Origin: Streptomyces sp. Go-475
Lineage (GTDB): Bacteria; Actinomycetota; Actinomycetes; Streptomycetales; Streptomycetaceae
Direction: 5' to 3'
Assembly (NCBI RefSeq): GCF_003330845.1
Contig: NZ_CP026121.1
Location: 1,779,501 to 1,843,500 of the forward strand
DNA length: 64,000 nt
Positions 62,785 to 64,000 of the stretch are shown piece by piece (within the stretch, counting starts at the first letter, position 1; each line of letters opens with the position of its first letter). Both the position numbers and the translations under genes were made by a program. The notes under the pieces are model-generated. The model saw only the letters and a program-made list of their open reading frames with translations. It was not told where the DNA came from and did no database searches.

Positions 62785-63716
62785 TTGCTCTCGCCTCCGA
62801 ACTTGCTCAGCCGCAGGTAGACCATCGAGCAGAAGAGCAGGATCACGAACGCCACCGTGGTCAGGGCCGACGCGTAGCCGAAGTTGTGAGCGTCGACGGA
62901 TGTGTTGGCGATGTACAGCGGCAGTGTGGTCGTCTCGCCCGCGGGGCCGCCGCCGGTCAGGGTGTAGAGCAGGTCGACGTTGTTGAACTCCCACACCGCG
63001 CGCAGCAGCGTGGACAGGATGATGGCGTCCTTCAGGTGCGGCAGCGTGATGTGCCAGAACTGCTTGATGCGGCTGGCGCCGTCGACCTCGGCGGCCTCGT
63101 AGAGGTCCTTGGAGACGGACTGGAGGTCGGCGAGGATGAGGATCGCGAAGAACGGCACGCCGCGCCACAGGTCGGCCACGATCGCCGCCGGGAAGACGGT
63201 GGAGGTGTCCGAGAGCCAGCTGGTGCCGTAGGAGCCGATGCCGATGTCCGCGAGGTAACGGGTGATGCCCGTCTGGGAGTTGTAGAGCAGCACCCAGATC
63301 GCGGAGGTGAGCACGCCGGAGACGGCCCACGGGGAGAAGACCAGGGCGCGGCCCAGGCCCCGGCCCACGAAGGTCTGGTTGACGATGAGGGCCAGCGCCA
63401 GACCGAACAGCAGCTGGAGTCCGACCTCGACGAAGACCCACTTGGCGCTGAAGACCAGGGTGTCCCAGAAGACGGGGTCCTCGGTGAAGGCGTGGACGAA
63501 GTTGTCGAAGCCCGCGAATCCGTTCCGCCAGGGCTTGGTGGGGTTGTAGTTCTGCAGGCTGTAGTAGAAGACGCTGATGACGGGGTAGGCGATGAAGCCC
63601 AGCATGAGCAGGGCGGCCGGGGCGATCAGCAGGTAGGGGAGCCTGCGCGGGGTGGCGGAGGCACGGCGCCGCCGGGGTGGCGCGGGCGGTTTCGCCACGG
63701 CTGCGGCTTGGGCCAT
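62781..63716 (-). CDS. Sugar ABC transporter permease (MalF type)
   Basis: A 311-residue permease. The N-terminus is basic and Pro-rich (PAPPRRRRASATPRRLP), followed by TM segments, and the EAA loop is YEAAEVDGASRIKQFWHITLPHLKDAII. FEFNNVDLLYTLTGGGP-like sequence appears as WEFNNVDLLYTLTGGGPAG and is usual for this family. It starts an operon running through MalG, PL1, oxidoreductase and beyond. A LacI-type palindrome lies 43 bp upstream. Confidence 0.93.
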   Translation of the reverse strand: MAQAAAVAKPPAPPRRRRASATPRRLPYLLIAPAALLMLGFIAYPVISVFYYSLQNYNPTKPWRNGFAGFDNFVHAFTEDPVFWDTLVFSAKWVFVEVGLQLLFGLALALIVNQTFVGRGLGRALVFSPWAVSGVLTSAIWVLLYNSQTGITRYLADIGIGSYGTSWLSDTSTVFPAAIVADLWRGVPFFAILILADLQSVSKDLYEAAEVDGASRIKQFWHITLPHLKDAIILSTLLRAVWEFNNVDLLYTLTGGGPAGETTTLPLYIANTSVDAHNFGYASALTTVAFVILLFCSMVYLRLSKFGGESK

Positions 63717-63758
63717 GACAGGGTCTCCGATCTCGGTACGGCTTGCGTTCGTGGTGCG

Positions 63759-63770
63759 GAAAGCGCTTTC
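63759..63770. promoter_or_regulatory. LacI-type operator upstream of the ABC/pectin operon
   Basis: GAAAGCGCTTTC, a perfect 12-bp palindrome, extended by a further G on the left and TC on the right. Sites of this form are bound by LacI/GalR repressors in actinobacteria. It lies about 43 bp upstream of the first permease gene, where a repressor would block the promoter. Confidence 0.7.
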
Positions 63771-63796
63771 TCGCGGTGCGTGAGTGCCTCTCGGGG

Positions 63797-63876
63797 TTGC
63801 GTGGCGACTGCGGGCTCGCTGTGGCTTGTCGCGCCACGCGGCGGAGCCGCATATCGATACAGCCCCGCACCCCTGA
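63797..63876 (-). repeat. Dispersed Streptomyces intergenic element, copy 3
   Basis: On the minus strand: AGGGGTGCGGGGCTGTATCG, ATATGCGGCTCCGCCGCGTG, GCGCGACAAGCCACAGCGAG, CCCGCAG. It shares GCGCGACAAGCCA and the CCCGCAG end with the copies at 32245 and 53547 and adds a GCGGCTCCGCCGC palindrome. It sits between the partial gene at the window end and the permease promoter. Confidence 0.75.
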
Positions 63877-63886
63877 GTGGGTCCGA

Positions 63887-64000
63887 TCAGCTTGCGTAGG
63901 GATCCGGGGCCTTGCCCGGCCTTGCCAAGAACTCGAAGTCGCAGCCTGTGTCCGCCTGCGTGATCTGCTCGTTGTAGAGCGCGCCGTAGCCGCGCTCGTA
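63887..64000 (-). CDS. Partial gene, C-terminal 37 residues, unidentified
   Basis: On the minus strand an open frame entering from the window edge ends at TGA (63887-63889) after a sequence starting YERGYGALYNEQITQ and ending FLARPGKAPDPYAS. The fragment is too short to assign. It precedes the permease operon in the same direction by about 170 bp, with a repeat element and operator between. A solute-binding protein or a pectin-acting enzyme is plausible by position. Confidence 0.6.
   Translation of the reverse strand, partial: YERGYGALYNEQITQADTGCDFEFLARPGKAPDPYAS

Overview
The window is high-GC actinobacterial DNA. The protein families, GTG starts, ATGA/GTGA stop-start overlaps and gene order (PiT transporter, cobalamin operon, ectABCD, penicillin-binding protein, ECF sigma factor, pectate lyases) point to a Streptomyces chromosome; as I recall, the order resembles the S. 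coelicolor SCO1845-SCO1880 region, but I could not check this.

Layout. (1) 1-1762: low-affinity phosphate transporter with a PHO-box-like element, a small membrane protein and a strong terminator. (2) 1830-19236: a cobalamin riboswitch followed by a 13-gene, almost fully overlapping cobalamin operon (cobD/cbiB, cobQ, cobN, chlID-like, cobO, cobB, cobI, cobM, cobL, cbiG-cobJ fusion, cobH, cbiX, cobC). It mixes late-insertion (CobN) and early-insertion (CbiX, CbiG) features. (3) 19241-25101: membrane protein, a large 54-bp minisatellite, a LAETG sortase substrate, an amidohydrolase, a class V aminotransferase and a DinB-like protein. (4) 25102-29093: ectABCD (ectoine and hydroxyectoine) with an AT-richer control region, then a tandemly repeated ectD tail and a rho-independent terminator. 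(5) 29101-43001: mixed housekeeping and accessory genes: PLP enzyme, DsbA-like protein, two GNATs, DUF1349 protein, semialdehyde dehydrogenase with a divergent IclR regulator, a membrane protein plus two-component system, penicillin-binding protein, purine permease, ECF sigma factor and a probable anti-sigma-like membrane protein. (6) 43087-64000: a pectin-utilisation locus with PL3, PL9, four PL1 domains (one fused to CE8), a separate CE8, rhamnogalacturonan acetylesterase, two GH43 proteins, an esterase, a Gfo/Idh oxidoreductase, a PmoA-like protein and a CUT1 sugar ABC transporter.

How they work together. Secreted lyases and esterases of region 6 de-esterify and cut pectin, GH43 enzymes would trim arabinan or xylan side chains, and the ABC system imports the products. 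Two strong palindromes (a CGAAA-N-TTTCG element at 45407 and a LacI-type GAAAGCGCTTTC at 63759) are candidate operators, but no matching LacI regulator gene lies in the window.

Most unusual observation. At four genes within about 8 kb (LAETG surface protein, class V aminotransferase, ectA, ectD) the sequence around the stop codon is repeated in tandem downstream, with unit lengths of about 13, 54, 63 and 80 bp. The 54-bp array has 15 near-identical core copies with divergent end units, and the ectD array re-copies the last codons, the stop and a hairpin. A further candidate is a hairpin that would bury the ectA start codon.
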